Shown here: positions 1 through 10,700 of the stretch, piece by piece
Position numbering within the stretch: position 1 is the stretch's first letter
How the letters are laid out: each line of letters starts with the position of its first letter
The notes under the pieces: generated by a model
What the model was told of the DNA's origin: nothing
Databases searched by the model: none
What the model saw: the letters and a program-made list of their open reading frames with translations, nothing else
Made by a program: the position numbers and the translations under genes
From: a virus
Direction: 5' to 3' (one strand)
Length of the DNA stretch: 50,207 bases
Virus record (IMG/VR): IMGVR_UViG_3300025646_000060
Location: 1 to 50,207 of that record

Positions 1-1
1 A

Positions 2-292
2 GGAGATAATACTCACAATATTTCTGCTACAGTCACTATTGATGATAGTGAATGGGAAGAAGTAGGAGGGTGGCTATGGAACAATAAGGATTATTACAAC
101 GGCCTTTCGTTTTTGCCGAAGGACCTTGGCACCTATGTTCAAACACCATTTGAGTCAACCACCAAAGAGGTGTACGACCAGATGATGACTACGCTTCACG
201 ACATTGATTTGCGTGACGTAAGGGAGGGCCAGGACAACACCAACCTTATGGGCGAAGCAGCGTGCGCTGGTGGCGCCTGCGAGGTGCAGTAA
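2..292 (+). CDS. nrdJ: Ribonucleoside-triphosphate reductase, adenosylcobalamin-dependent (class II), C-terminal part
   Basis: Only the last 96 codons are inside the window; the reading frame is open from base 2. The translated piece contains LSFLPKDLGTYVQTPFE, which matches the conserved C-terminal part of monomeric class II reductases such as the Lactobacillus leichmannii enzyme. It ends with a CAGGAC-E-V-Q tail. The C-x4-C pair close to the C-terminus fits the swinging redox cysteines that re-reduce the active site in this family. The enzyme converts ribonucleoside triphosphates to deoxynucleotides using coenzyme B12, and in a phage would supply DNA precursors during replication. It lies upstream of a small gene and a metallophosphoesterase on the same strand. 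The family call is firm. The full length, start and catalytic core are outside the window. Confidence 0.85.
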   Translation, partial: GDNTHNISATVTIDDSEWEEVGGWLWNNKDYYNGLSFLPKDLGTYVQTPFESTTKEVYDQMMTTLHDIDLRDVREGQDNTNLMGEAACAGGACEVQ

Positions 293-388
293 TGTGTATA
301 ACATGTTAATCGTAACATAGCGATCTATATTATATTTGTTAAGTTGTTTGACGATTAGGTTCAAATGGTTTGATAATGTGGTAGTGAC

Positions 389-416
389 GGGGTCTGCGGA
401 AGCAGGCCCCTTTCGC
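389..416 (+). terminator. Hairpin after nrdJ, possible weak terminator
   Basis: GGGGTCTGC (389-397), loop GGAA, GCAGGCCCC (402-410) form a nine-pair stem with one G-T wobble, followed by a short TTT. The T-run is weak, so this may be a partial terminator or an mRNA 3'-end stabilizer between nrdJ and the gene at 426. Confidence 0.5.
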
Positions 417-425
417 TAAGCGATT

Positions 426-602
426 ATGAAAGACAAAATACACTATATCAATGAGTTGATGGACGGGCTTCATGGTCTGTCTATTGATCTATATGAGGCT
501 ATGGCCGACGGAGAAGATAAAGAAGTCGTGTCCATATGCGAAAAAATGCTGGAGATAATCAGACAGATACGCTCTGATCATAACAGCGAACTCACAATTT
601 AA
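426..602 (+). CDS. Hypothetical 58-residue protein
   Basis: An open frame starts at ATG 426 (MKDKIHYINELMDGLHG) and stops at TAA 600-602, ten bases before the metallophosphoesterase gene. The product is acidic and predicted helical, with no cysteine pattern, membrane segment or recognised motif. It fills the gap between nrdJ and the next gene in the same direction with normal spacing, which is the main reason to believe it is real. Function unknown. Confidence 0.55.
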   Translation: MKDKIHYINELMDGLHGLSIDLYEAMADGEDKEVVSICEKMLEIIRQIRSDHNSELTI

Positions 603-612
603 CAAACCAATT

Positions 613-1731
613 ATGTCAAATTACAAAAAGGAAGCACTTGAGATGTTTGAGAGTGGCTTCGGGACGAAAGCCGAGATTGCTAGAGCAATTAAGGAAAAGC
701 ATGGCTTGGATGGCAGCGTAGAGAATCTACGTAAGGCAATTTCAAAGTACATCAACAAACAAAAACACAAAGGCCTTGAAGAAGAATGCAAAGAGGTTGG
801 TCTTCCCATGGAAAACGTATCGCACTACTGGTACAAAGGGAAGCACTACTCAATCAATGTCAAGGGATCTAATGTAACGTCATGGGAGGACATCAAGGAA
901 GATGTCATCTCAGACATGCAATCACACGCCTACAAATATGAAAGAATACAATACCCCAAGCAAACCAACGGTCACCTGCTTGTCGTTGATCCGGCGGATG
1001 TACACATCGGCAAACTGGCCAGCGCTTTTGAGACTGGCGAGGATTACGATTCACAAACAGCTGTGGCTCGTGTCATCGAAGGTGTCCACGGCATCCTTGA
1101 GAAAGCGTCAGGATTCAAAATAGACCAAATCTTGTTCGTTGCAGGAAACGATATCCTGCACATTGACACTCCACGCAGAACCACTACAAGTGGTACGCCA
1201 CAGGATACTGACGGCATGTGGTACGAGAACTTCTTGACTGCCAAGAAGTTATACGTACACGTTCTTGAGCTGCTTATGGAGACAGCGCCTGTGCACTTCT
1301 GCTTCAATCCATCAAACCACGACTATACCAATGGTTTCTTCCTGGCTGATGTGATTCAGAGCTGGTTCCACAACTGCGAGAACATTACATTTGACTGTGG
1401 CATCGCACATCGCAAGTACTACAGATACCACAACAACTTGATCGGTACCACGCATGGTGACGGAGCGAAGGCCCAAGATCTTCCATTGTTGATGGCCCAG
1501 GAGGCTTCGGTTGATTGGTCTGATACCAAGCACCGGTACGTGTACACACACCACGTACACCACAAGACGTCTAAGGACTTTATTGGAGTTACTGTCGAAA
1601 GCCTGCGCTCTCCATCAGGCACGGACAGTTGGCATCACAGAAATGGCTACGCACACAATCCGAAAGCCATTGAGGGATTCATACACTCTAAAAACCACGG
1701 GCAGGTCGCAAGACTTACCCACATATTCTAA
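613..1731 (+). CDS. Calcineurin-like metallophosphoesterase with N-terminal helical DNA-binding-like region
   Basis: This 372-residue protein has an N-terminal helical region (residues 1-55) resembling a helix-turn-helix, with the remainder a metallophosphoesterase. The metal-binding motifs appear in family order: VDPADVHIGK (about 125-134), GND (178-180), PSNHD (233-237), THGD (280-283) and YTHHVHH (311-317). Proteins of this family use two metal ions to hydrolyse phosphodiesters or phosphomonoesters, and phage members are often compared with SbcD-type nucleases. It sits directly after a ribonucleotide reductase, so a role in DNA or nucleotide metabolism is plausible, but the substrate cannot be read from sequence. 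It ends just before a strong GC-rich hairpin and faces the last gene of the virion operon. Confidence 0.8.
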   Translation: MSNYKKEALEMFESGFGTKAEIARAIKEKHGLDGSVENLRKAISKYINKQKHKGLEEECKEVGLPMENVSHYWYKGKHYSINVKGSNVTSWEDIKEDVISDMQSHAYKYERIQYPKQTNGHLLVVDPADVHIGKLASAFETGEDYDSQTAVARVIEGVHGILEKASGFKIDQILFVAGNDILHIDTPRRTTTSGTPQDTDGMWYENFLTAKKLYVHVLELLMETAPVHFCFNPSNHDYTNGFFLADVIQSWFHNCENITFDCGIAHRKYYRYHNNLIGTTHGDGAKAQDLPLLMAQEASVDWSDTKHRYVYTHHVHHKTSKDFIGVTVESLRSPSGTDSWHHRNGYAHNPKAIEGFIHSKNHGQVARLTHIF

Positions 1732-1737
1732 CGAAGA

Positions 1738-1759
1738 GGGCCCCTAGGGGCCCTTTTTT
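1738..1759 (+). terminator. Intrinsic terminator between convergent genes
   Basis: GGGCCCC (1738-1744), TA, GGGGCCC (1747-1753) is a perfect palindrome followed by six T, a classic plus-strand terminator for the metallophosphoesterase. The T-run also supplies the stop codon (TAA on the minus strand, 1758-1760) of the convergent virion gene. The stem would also form in the minus-strand transcript, but there is no good T-run on that side. Confidence 0.85.
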
Positions 1760-4700
1760 ATTTAGCTTGGATTACCTTAGCCTTGATCACTCCGCCTGGT
1801 TGGGATCCAGATTCTTTTACTTTCTTTCCTGTTTTCTTTGCACGCCCAGTAGCCTTATTGGCCATACTTCCAATCTCTGTTGGAGCAAGTCCTAGCGAGT
1901 ACATGAAGTCTGCCAGTGCAACATATGCCATCTTTTGTTTGGCTTCTTCATCAAGCTGCATGGTTACATCGTTTCCAAAGAAGTCCTGCTTCGTATATTC
2001 TCCGGTTGCTGCCATGTGAAGCTTGTCGTATGCTGATAGCATCTTCTCTGCTGCAATAGCATTCATGCCAAAGTCACTCATCCAAGATCCAGACTCGAAG
2101 TTTTTGGGAAGCTCAAATGTATCCTTGTCTATTCCAACTGCTTCTAGCCCTTTGTTTATTGTAATTCTAACAACTTCGTTTGTTACAGGAAGCGGAGACA
2201 ATACGTCCATTACAATATTCTTTGCATAGTATTGAGAAGAACGTTTCATTCGCTTCTTCTTCTCTTCCTCATCCTCGTCGTAGCCCCACAATGCATCGGT
2301 CATCTCTGTAAGTAGATTTGCGAAGAACATTGACATGGCAGAGTAAACGCCCATCTCGATAGCCATACCTGTTAGTGATTTTCCAGCGTTGATTTTCTCT
2401 TGCGTGGATGCTTCCTTGTTCCCAATGATTGACAGGTCTGCGTACATACGAGACTTTTGGTTCATAACGAACGTCATGAATGGGAAGAACGTTTTTCTAA
2501 GGAACATTTTCATTGGTTCCTTTGACGCAAAGAATTCTCCAGCAAGATCAGAATCAGAATAGTTTTGCTGTCTGTCTAGCATTGCCTGAGCATAGTCCGC
2601 TGCCTCTTTGTTTAGTTTGTGGCTGCTCCAATCCATGTTGCTAGTATCGTAGCCCATCTTGTCAAGCTGTTGCTTGTAGTAGGATATCCAAGACGTACGA
2701 GCAATCCAAACGTCAGGTTTAACGAGGAATGTATTAAGCCACATCTCGCTCGCCTTATTAAGCAACTTAAGTGCGGCATCTCCTTTTGTTTGACTTGCCT
2801 TTTCTAGAATCTTATTGATACTCTGAATATCGGCGTTTGATGCGATACCACGAAGGGCTATGGCATACCCGGAGTCATTGATGAATTGGTTAGCCTGTAT
2901 GGCGTCAACAACAGATAGACGTCCACCGGAGTTGATCATTGTATTAAATGCAACACCAATCGTCTGTTTGGGAGCCTGAAGAATACCACCCAGCGCACGT
3001 CCTGCACCTAGACCAGCGATAGTATTCATAGCTTTAAATACTCCACTGAGCTGATCCTGGCTGACATAGTCTTTGCGCTTTGAACGAATGACAAACTTCT
3101 TCATTCTATCAACCATAAGGTCACGATCTTCTTTGGTTGGAACAATTTTTTCAAATCCATCTGAATTAAAGAATGACTTCATCTGCCGTGTGGCCTCTGC
3201 GGTATTGATGTCCATCAATGCATCATACATTGAGTTTGACATATTAACGTCAAAGTCGAAGCTTACAATGCGTGATGGGCGTTTGCCAAGTGTTTGGATG
3301 CGCTTATTCTCCATCAACACTCCTGCTTCCTTGGTGTCAAAGTAGTCGCTTGAGTCGGCAAACATGCTTTCTCCCCACTGTGCCTCGGCCACATCTTTTC
3401 CTGACACACGCTTGAATCTATCTGGGGTGTAGTTGATGTCACTTCCAAGAACAACGTTGTATACGTTTCTTGACAAGTCCTGTAGATCATCGTATTTGCT
3501 AGACCACTCATCAACCCAGAACTTAACAGCATCCTTATTGAAGTCCTTAACCTTGGACTCTACTTGGTCTATTGAGCTAGACCCTTTGAGTATGTTGTCA
3601 TATACTTTTTGCAGTTCAACTGCCTGAGACTGTTCCTTTTCGGTTCCAGTCTTCATGTATGCAAGTGTTTCCTCTACCAGGGCTTTTCTTCTCTCGAACT
3701 CGTTCTGTTGTTTTGTTGAGTTTTCGTTTACGCTTCTTGAAACAAAAGCCAATACGCCACGCTCCATAACGTTCTCAAGATCTCTGAAGCCTTTTACCTC
3801 GCCAAACTTTGCAGCGTACTTGTTGAGCATGTTGTTTAGCTGAACCTGTGTGGTGGTCTTACCTACTTTGAATGCATTGGCTCCAGATGCACGCATAAAC
3901 GCAAGTGCCCTGTTTACACCGCCAAACATCCTTTGAACCATAAGGTCAAGCTGCTCGATTTGCTCAGCCCATGCACGTCCAGCGTTCTTTGAATAGAACA
4001 GGCGCAATGGCTTTCCACGGTATCCTTCTTTCGCTAGATTCTTTGCGTTAACCTGACCAACATAGTCAGCGATAGTCGCTGCCATCCCATCAGTAACCTT
4101 GTTTACTATAAAGTTGTCAATAGCCTCTACAGCTGCATATGCCTCCTTAAGTGGCATCATATCTGTGTCAACCTCAAGGAACCTTCTAGCAAGCTTTTTC
4201 TGTGACTCAGTGAGCTCTATCTCCTCTCCTGTGAATGGGTCAACACCACGCTGTATCATTGATAGCGCAATAGTTCTGTAGTATCCGAACGCCTTCTTGA
4301 CATAGTCACGAATCATCTTCTCCTTCTCTGCTGGTGGAAGTGTTTTTGGATCCTCTGAGTTGATGGCATCGATAATCTTTTTGATCTCATCGATATTCAT
4401 GTCCTCGGTAAGAATACCTGCCATTACTAAATCCTCGTTTCGTGCCAGTATCTCATCAACCTTTTGCTTCTCTTGGCGCTTAATTTCTTCGTTTGCGTAA
4501 TCCTGTATTTTGTCATACTCAACAGCGCTCTTGAACGAAACATCTGCGCCTTCCTCCGTCACACGACCAGTGGTTGGTTTCATGGCATTGTAAAGGGAGG
4601 ATGCGTACTCCAGATATTCTTCGATGTTTCCAACACGTCGTGGCTCTATCTTAGCAAACTGCTTGGCTATTGCCTTTGTGCCTGCGGCTACGGAGTCAGA

Positions 4701-7700
4701 CTTAGAAAGGTTCTTGATTTTCCTCTGAAGTGTGTTTGACTGTGAAAGCTTCTCTCCGTACTCGGCATTCTTAAATACCTTCTCCATGTAATCAACAAAG
4801 TTGTTGACAGCATCAGGCTTGGTGAGATTCACCTTGCTGGCCTTATTGATGATTGTCTGTACTTGCTTGGCTGACAATACACCGGACTTTTCCATAGCCT
4901 TTATTTCTTGGGCTATTCGAGCTCTGATACCGTTGATAAACGCCACAGCGTCTTTAGCTGCTTTTGCTTCGGCCTTGATCTTTTCTTTCAATGCCATCAT
5001 TTCGTCGACAGTGACTTTCTTGGCATCTTTAATAGTACCAAGCAGCCTATCTGCCTTTGGAGCAGACTTTACTCGCTGCCCAAGTTCCTTCTTGAGGTCA
5101 CGGATCATCTGATCACGCTGAGAGTCATTGGCTCTTTCGTATACAGCACTCTTCTGAACGTAATTAATCACGTCATCTGCGATACGGGCTTTCGTGGCTC
5201 CACGCTTTGTTGCTTTTTCAATGATACCATCAACCTTATTTCGCATGCGATCATAGCCAGGGAGGTCCTTGTAGTTGATCTTCTGAGCACGGGCTGTGAT
5301 GGTTGTTGATGAATCAACAGCGGAAACCAACTCTGGATTATCTCCAGTTTCTTTTGCAATTATATATGCTCTTGCAACTTGATTAGAGATTACTTGTTTT
5401 TTGTCTTTAGGTGTACCGTCTTGGTTAAAGCCATAAGCCTCAAAGTCAAATGGAGCAAGTCTTGGTAGATCGTTAGATCCGGATTGTTTATTAATTCTAG
5501 CAACTTCTTCATCGGTAAGAACTCTGTTGACTTTCATTTCGCCAGATATAATCCAGCTTCCAGTCATGTTAGAGTTTGTTTTGTATTTGTAGTTACCTCC
5601 AGAAGGAATCTGGTCTGTTATATGGGCTGTTCTTGGAACTATGTCTCCATTTTTATTCCTATCCGCACGGCGATTAGCTTCTGTTTGCCAATCAAAGTCA
5701 TCCCCAACCTCTACCTCTGCCCACACTTGATCGCTATCTCTTAAAGATGGAGCTTTGTCTGAAGCATTCTTTTTGGCACCAATATGAGTTGCAATAGCAA
5801 ATTCTCCAGAATGCCAGCCAGGCCTATACGCCAATGGTCCAAGTGTTGACTTTACCATTGTTTTGCCTTCTTTTGTAGTAGTCAATTCACCTGCTTTAGC
5901 TTCTATCCAATCGCCTGTAGTAACTGATTCATTAGCGCCTACAAACAATGGGAATAGCTCTCCTGGGAAGTTTTTCTTTACTTTGAATAGCTTATATGCT
6001 TTTTGTGTTTTTTGAGGTGCTTTTACGTCCTTGTGTATCAACTCTTTTAGCGACTCGAGTTTTGATTCGCTAAGGGAAGACAAAGATTCTGAAACAGCCT
6101 TTACCTCAGATGGTGTTATTTTTTGTGATCTAGCTTTTAATTCGACCTTTCCGTCTTGAATTCCAAAGTTTTCGTTTAAAACTTTTATTTCTTCTGAAGT
6201 TAATTTCTGAGCACGGGCGGTGATGGTTTCTTTGACAGGTTCTTGCTTGGCCTCGTCAAAGATATAAGGGCCTTTATCTAGCAATGTTGCCTTGCCCATA
6301 CGCATTGATCGCTTAGACATAGGAAGATCAAACTTGCCAGAGCTACCTTTTTGAACGTATGACAGCACGCCATTCTCATCAATGTCTGTAATGACAGACT
6401 CTTGACCATATATCTGAACAAGGTCTCCAACCTCAATTTCGCCCTCAATGGGCTTCATCTTGATGTTTTCGGCTTCTGGGGTAAGTGTCTTTGTGCTCTG
6501 GGCCCTATAGTCTGCCTTGTTTTTCCACTGAGCAACGGTCATGTCAAAGCCATTCTCTCCTGCAACCTTTGTGATCCATGCCACTTGGTAGTTTGGTGAG
6601 AACGCATATTCAATTGGCTTGCCAGTGTTGTTGCGGTTCATGTGCTCCAGGAATCGCTCCTTGGCTTCGTCGTAGAAGTTCATAGGATCCTTTCGGATAT
6701 CATAAACCTTGTCACGTGGAACGACAACCGTGTGTAGCTCATTGCCAACACCAGGCTCCTTTTGGCCTTCTTGTGCATAGTACATAGCAAGACCTCCTAC
6801 AGACGACAGGGCCTGCTGTTCTTCTTTGCTGGTCAACAAGCTTCCTTGTCCAGAAGATGGCTTGATCTGATCACGCTGTGATGAAGAGTAGTGATGAAAA
6901 ACAATGTTTCCATTATCGTCCTCTGTCAAGTACTTATATACGTCTTCAGAGATAGCTGCAGGAGCTTTCTTCTGCGCACGGGCGGTTATTTTAGTATCTG
7001 TAGCAACACGACCAATACCCATTCCACGTTGAGCTAATCCCAACTGGGCATTAGATGCTGGAGACCCATCAATTCTACGTATAGCCTCAACGGCCTTTGG
7101 TCTGTACCCAAATATCTTTAGCACAGGAGGTTTGCCACTTTTAGTTACAATAGCATATGGATAGCTAGGGTGTTCCTTGTCTTCCTTGAATGTAACATCC
7201 TCGTCTACCTCGATCATCGCATAAGCATGGCTACTAGGAAGACCAAGAAGCAATCGTTCTGTCATAATCGTTCCAAGCTGCTCACGTATCCCTTGTTTTG
7301 TGAATCGAATATTCTTCTTAGCTCCAATGGCCTTTTGTATTTCCTTGATATTTTTCTTTGGAGATTCAAGCTTGCCAAGTTCATCTACTAAATCGCTAAA
7401 GAATGTACCACGCTTCTCAAAGGTAGAGTCGGATACATTCATGAACTTATTCTCGATGTCTGCCTTAATTGATGAAGCAGATGATGTTCCTGAAAAATCA
7501 ATATTATATTTCTTTCCTGCAGCCTTCAAAGCTGTTCTGAAGTCAGATGTAGAAATCAAACCACTAAACACAAGCTCTTCAAGAATCTGCATTGCTGCTT
7601 TCACGCCTTGTACAGAGCTAATCATTTTGTCCTGAGAGCCCCTTACAAGAACAAGTCTGGCTTTTTTATCGGAAGACTTTTCCCTAGATTCGTTTATTAG

Positions 7701-10700
7701 CTTTACTAGGCCGCTGGCCGATGACTTTGCTCCAGAGGCCCATACGTTTCCAAACTTTAAAACATAGTATACGCCTCCATTGCCATCCATTATCTTTTTC
7801 CCTTTGTAGCTGAGATTGCCTACAAAGAGATTATCTGGCTGGTGAACAGCGACTGGTTCTCCAGCTGCCTCATCTATCGATGCATTTTGAACAACAAGAC
7901 CATCTTCTACGAGCTTTTGAAACTCTGCCTCATCCTCGAAATAATATATATCAAAGTCACCAATCTTTTGGCTTCTATTTTTGAAAACAGTATCTGTATT
8001 TTCTATTTCTGTTGTGTCTTTTGTTTCAAAGAACTCCTCAACCGTTTCTCCTTTGGCTACCTTCTGAGAGATCGTGCTCATGAAGTCAATGATGTTCTCG
8101 GCTGTGGCATCCTTCAAGAAAACTTCCTTGCCGGTAAGCTGCATGGCAAAGTCATTGATGATATCCTTGATCTTCTGAAGGAATGACTTCTGCTGTGGTG
8201 TCAGGTTTTGAATATCGAAACCACCTTCTACCAGCATGCCACCAAACTCGGCCATGTACTCACGGAACACGACTTCGTTGCCTTCTTTTGAGTATGTCTC
8301 TGAGAACGCACGAAGTTCCTCTGCGATGTCATTAAAACCAGACAATCGAAGCTGACGGTCAATGCTTTTACGGAACTCTGCAAACTTCTCAGGGTTTTTA
8401 CCAAACGCATCGTTTAGCATAACCTCCCAAGCCTCGTGCCCTGCTGTGCGAGTGTTAGCAGCGGTTTTGTCAACGACAATGGCAACTGGCCTATCTCCTG
8501 CAAACAGAGCCTGCCCACGAACGTCTTTAAAGTCGTTGGCTACCTCTTGGGCCTTCTCCATGCCTACACGTGGCGTGAGCGCCTCTACAATGCGTGCACG
8601 GGTATCTTCTAGGTTGTCTCCAACAATGAACTCAACCTCAGGGAAAGCCACTTGAAGTGACTGAGCCGTATTCTGAATGGTCTGTCCAACTGTAGCTTGA
8701 TCAGCTGGTGTCATCATGAAGTCAGGAACTTTGCCTTCGCTCAATGATTTTGCTATCTGCTTAAACTGATCGTCGGTGAATGACATTGGATTCATTCCGT
8801 CTGCACCAGTCTTAACGTTCTCAAATGTGTCAAGATCAAACAGAGACTCTTGTCCTGCCATTTTCCCAAACTCAAGAGCAGCTGCTCTATTCTCCTTGGG
8901 GACTACAATGTTTAGATCTAATGATACTTTATTGCTGTTTGGGAATTTATAAATTCCAACCTTTACTGCGTTTGATCCAATCTTGGCTTTGTTTGCTTCA
9001 ACAAATTCAGCAATACGCTCTGGCGTTAGTTCTTGCTGTGTAATATTCTCGCTGGTTACAGGAACAACAAGTCCGCCATTTGAATAAACGGTTCCATCTG
9101 AATTGAATGTTTGTCCTGTCTCGACTTCTGGCGCAGCAGCAACAACAACATCGACTTCTGGCTTTGTGTTTGCCACAATAGCCGGAGCGTCTATTGTTAC
9201 TTCTTCTTGGACACCTTCTTCGGTAACGACTTCAGGTTTTGCTTCGGGTGCTCCTTGCGCCACTTCTTCGCCAACTCTGGCTTCTGGCTGAACAGGAACT
9301 TCACTTGTTGCTTGCTTTTGAACGGCATTATCTATAATTGTTTGTTGTTCTTGTAGTTTGGCAATTGCTTGTTTCTTGAGCTCTCCAAGAGCAATGGCCT
9401 TTGTTTCTTTGTCTATATTTGGATCATCATTTATTTTGATCGCTTTGTTTTTTAGATCATCTGCTTCTTTTGTTAGTCTAGATATATTGTCCTTATCTTC
9501 TTCGCTCAAGTTACTTACAACGTCAGATACATCTTTTTTAATAACCTCATTCTGATCCTTTATGCTATTAATAGCCTCTCTCATTGTAGACGCTACTGTT
9601 TCGTCTGTACTGGCATCTGCGCTTCGTTGAAGGGCTTCGATCTTAGCCTTGTTTTCTTGGTATTGCTTTCTTTGGTCTGGCTTCATCGCTGCATTTGCGG
9701 CGTCTCTATTCCTTATAGCAACCGCAGATGCAATATCAACAATACCCATGGGGCCTTCTCCAACACCTTCTAATAGAATCTCTGCTGCGTCTTGCTCTTG
9801 ACCAGCAATACCTCGTGCTGTTGCTTCACCTATAGATCCACCAGCCATCTCTATACCTGTTGTTGCTGCAGCTGCCTTTATCTGTCCAGCTCTTGTTGTA
9901 TTTGCGAGTTTAGCACCTACAGATCCAGCTAGGTTTGCAGTAAGTGCATCAATAGCAACAACAGTTCCTGCACGTGCTGAAGCCCTATTTCTTATTCTTG
10001 ACAGCGCTTCTGGATCTTCCAATACTGCCTTGATGCCATTTCTAGTAAAGTCTAAACCTTTTTTCTCAAGTTCCTCTTTTAGAAACTCATTGAACGAACT
10101 ACCATATTCAACAAAGCCATTAGCTGCAGAAAATGCATACGGAACGGCTTTTATTGCTCCAGTAACAGCACCTGGTGCTCCTCCTGTCAAAGCCCCAGCT
10201 CCAGCTCCGCCAGCAACAGTAGTTCCAGCAGCAGACAATGATGCTGTATTCAACATTGAAGAAAGAGATGTTGCTAAAATTTCTGGGATTGCTCCTGGAG
10301 AATGATACATTGCTTTCATTGCAGCAAAAACATCACCTCCAGCCGCTTCGTATATATTTTGAAATCTAACCATTTCATTTGATGGACCTAGTTCATCCAT
10401 CTTTTTTGATATGGCTATATACTTATCAATGTCTTGATCTGGCGTTTTGCTACCCCCCCAAGCCATTGGAATGGTTTCTTCTACAATATCGCCCTGCGCC
10501 AATCCAGTTGCAATCGCTCGTCCAAGATCGTCTATCTTTTCGCCAAGGCCCATCCATCCAATGTTAACCATTGGATTGTCCATGGCCTTTAAGAAGTTAG
10601 AAAACTCACCAGTAAAGTAATCACTTTCTACATCAACTTCTTTGTCTATAGCTGCTTGTGTCCTATCTGCTATAGCCTGATCTACAGACTTTTGGTAGTC

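Noticed and set aside
331-338. TATATTTG on the plus strand, a possible promoter for the gene at 426
   Set aside because: It has no -33 TTTG at the right distance, and a GC-rich hairpin (389-410) lies between it and the gene, so it is not listed as a promoter.
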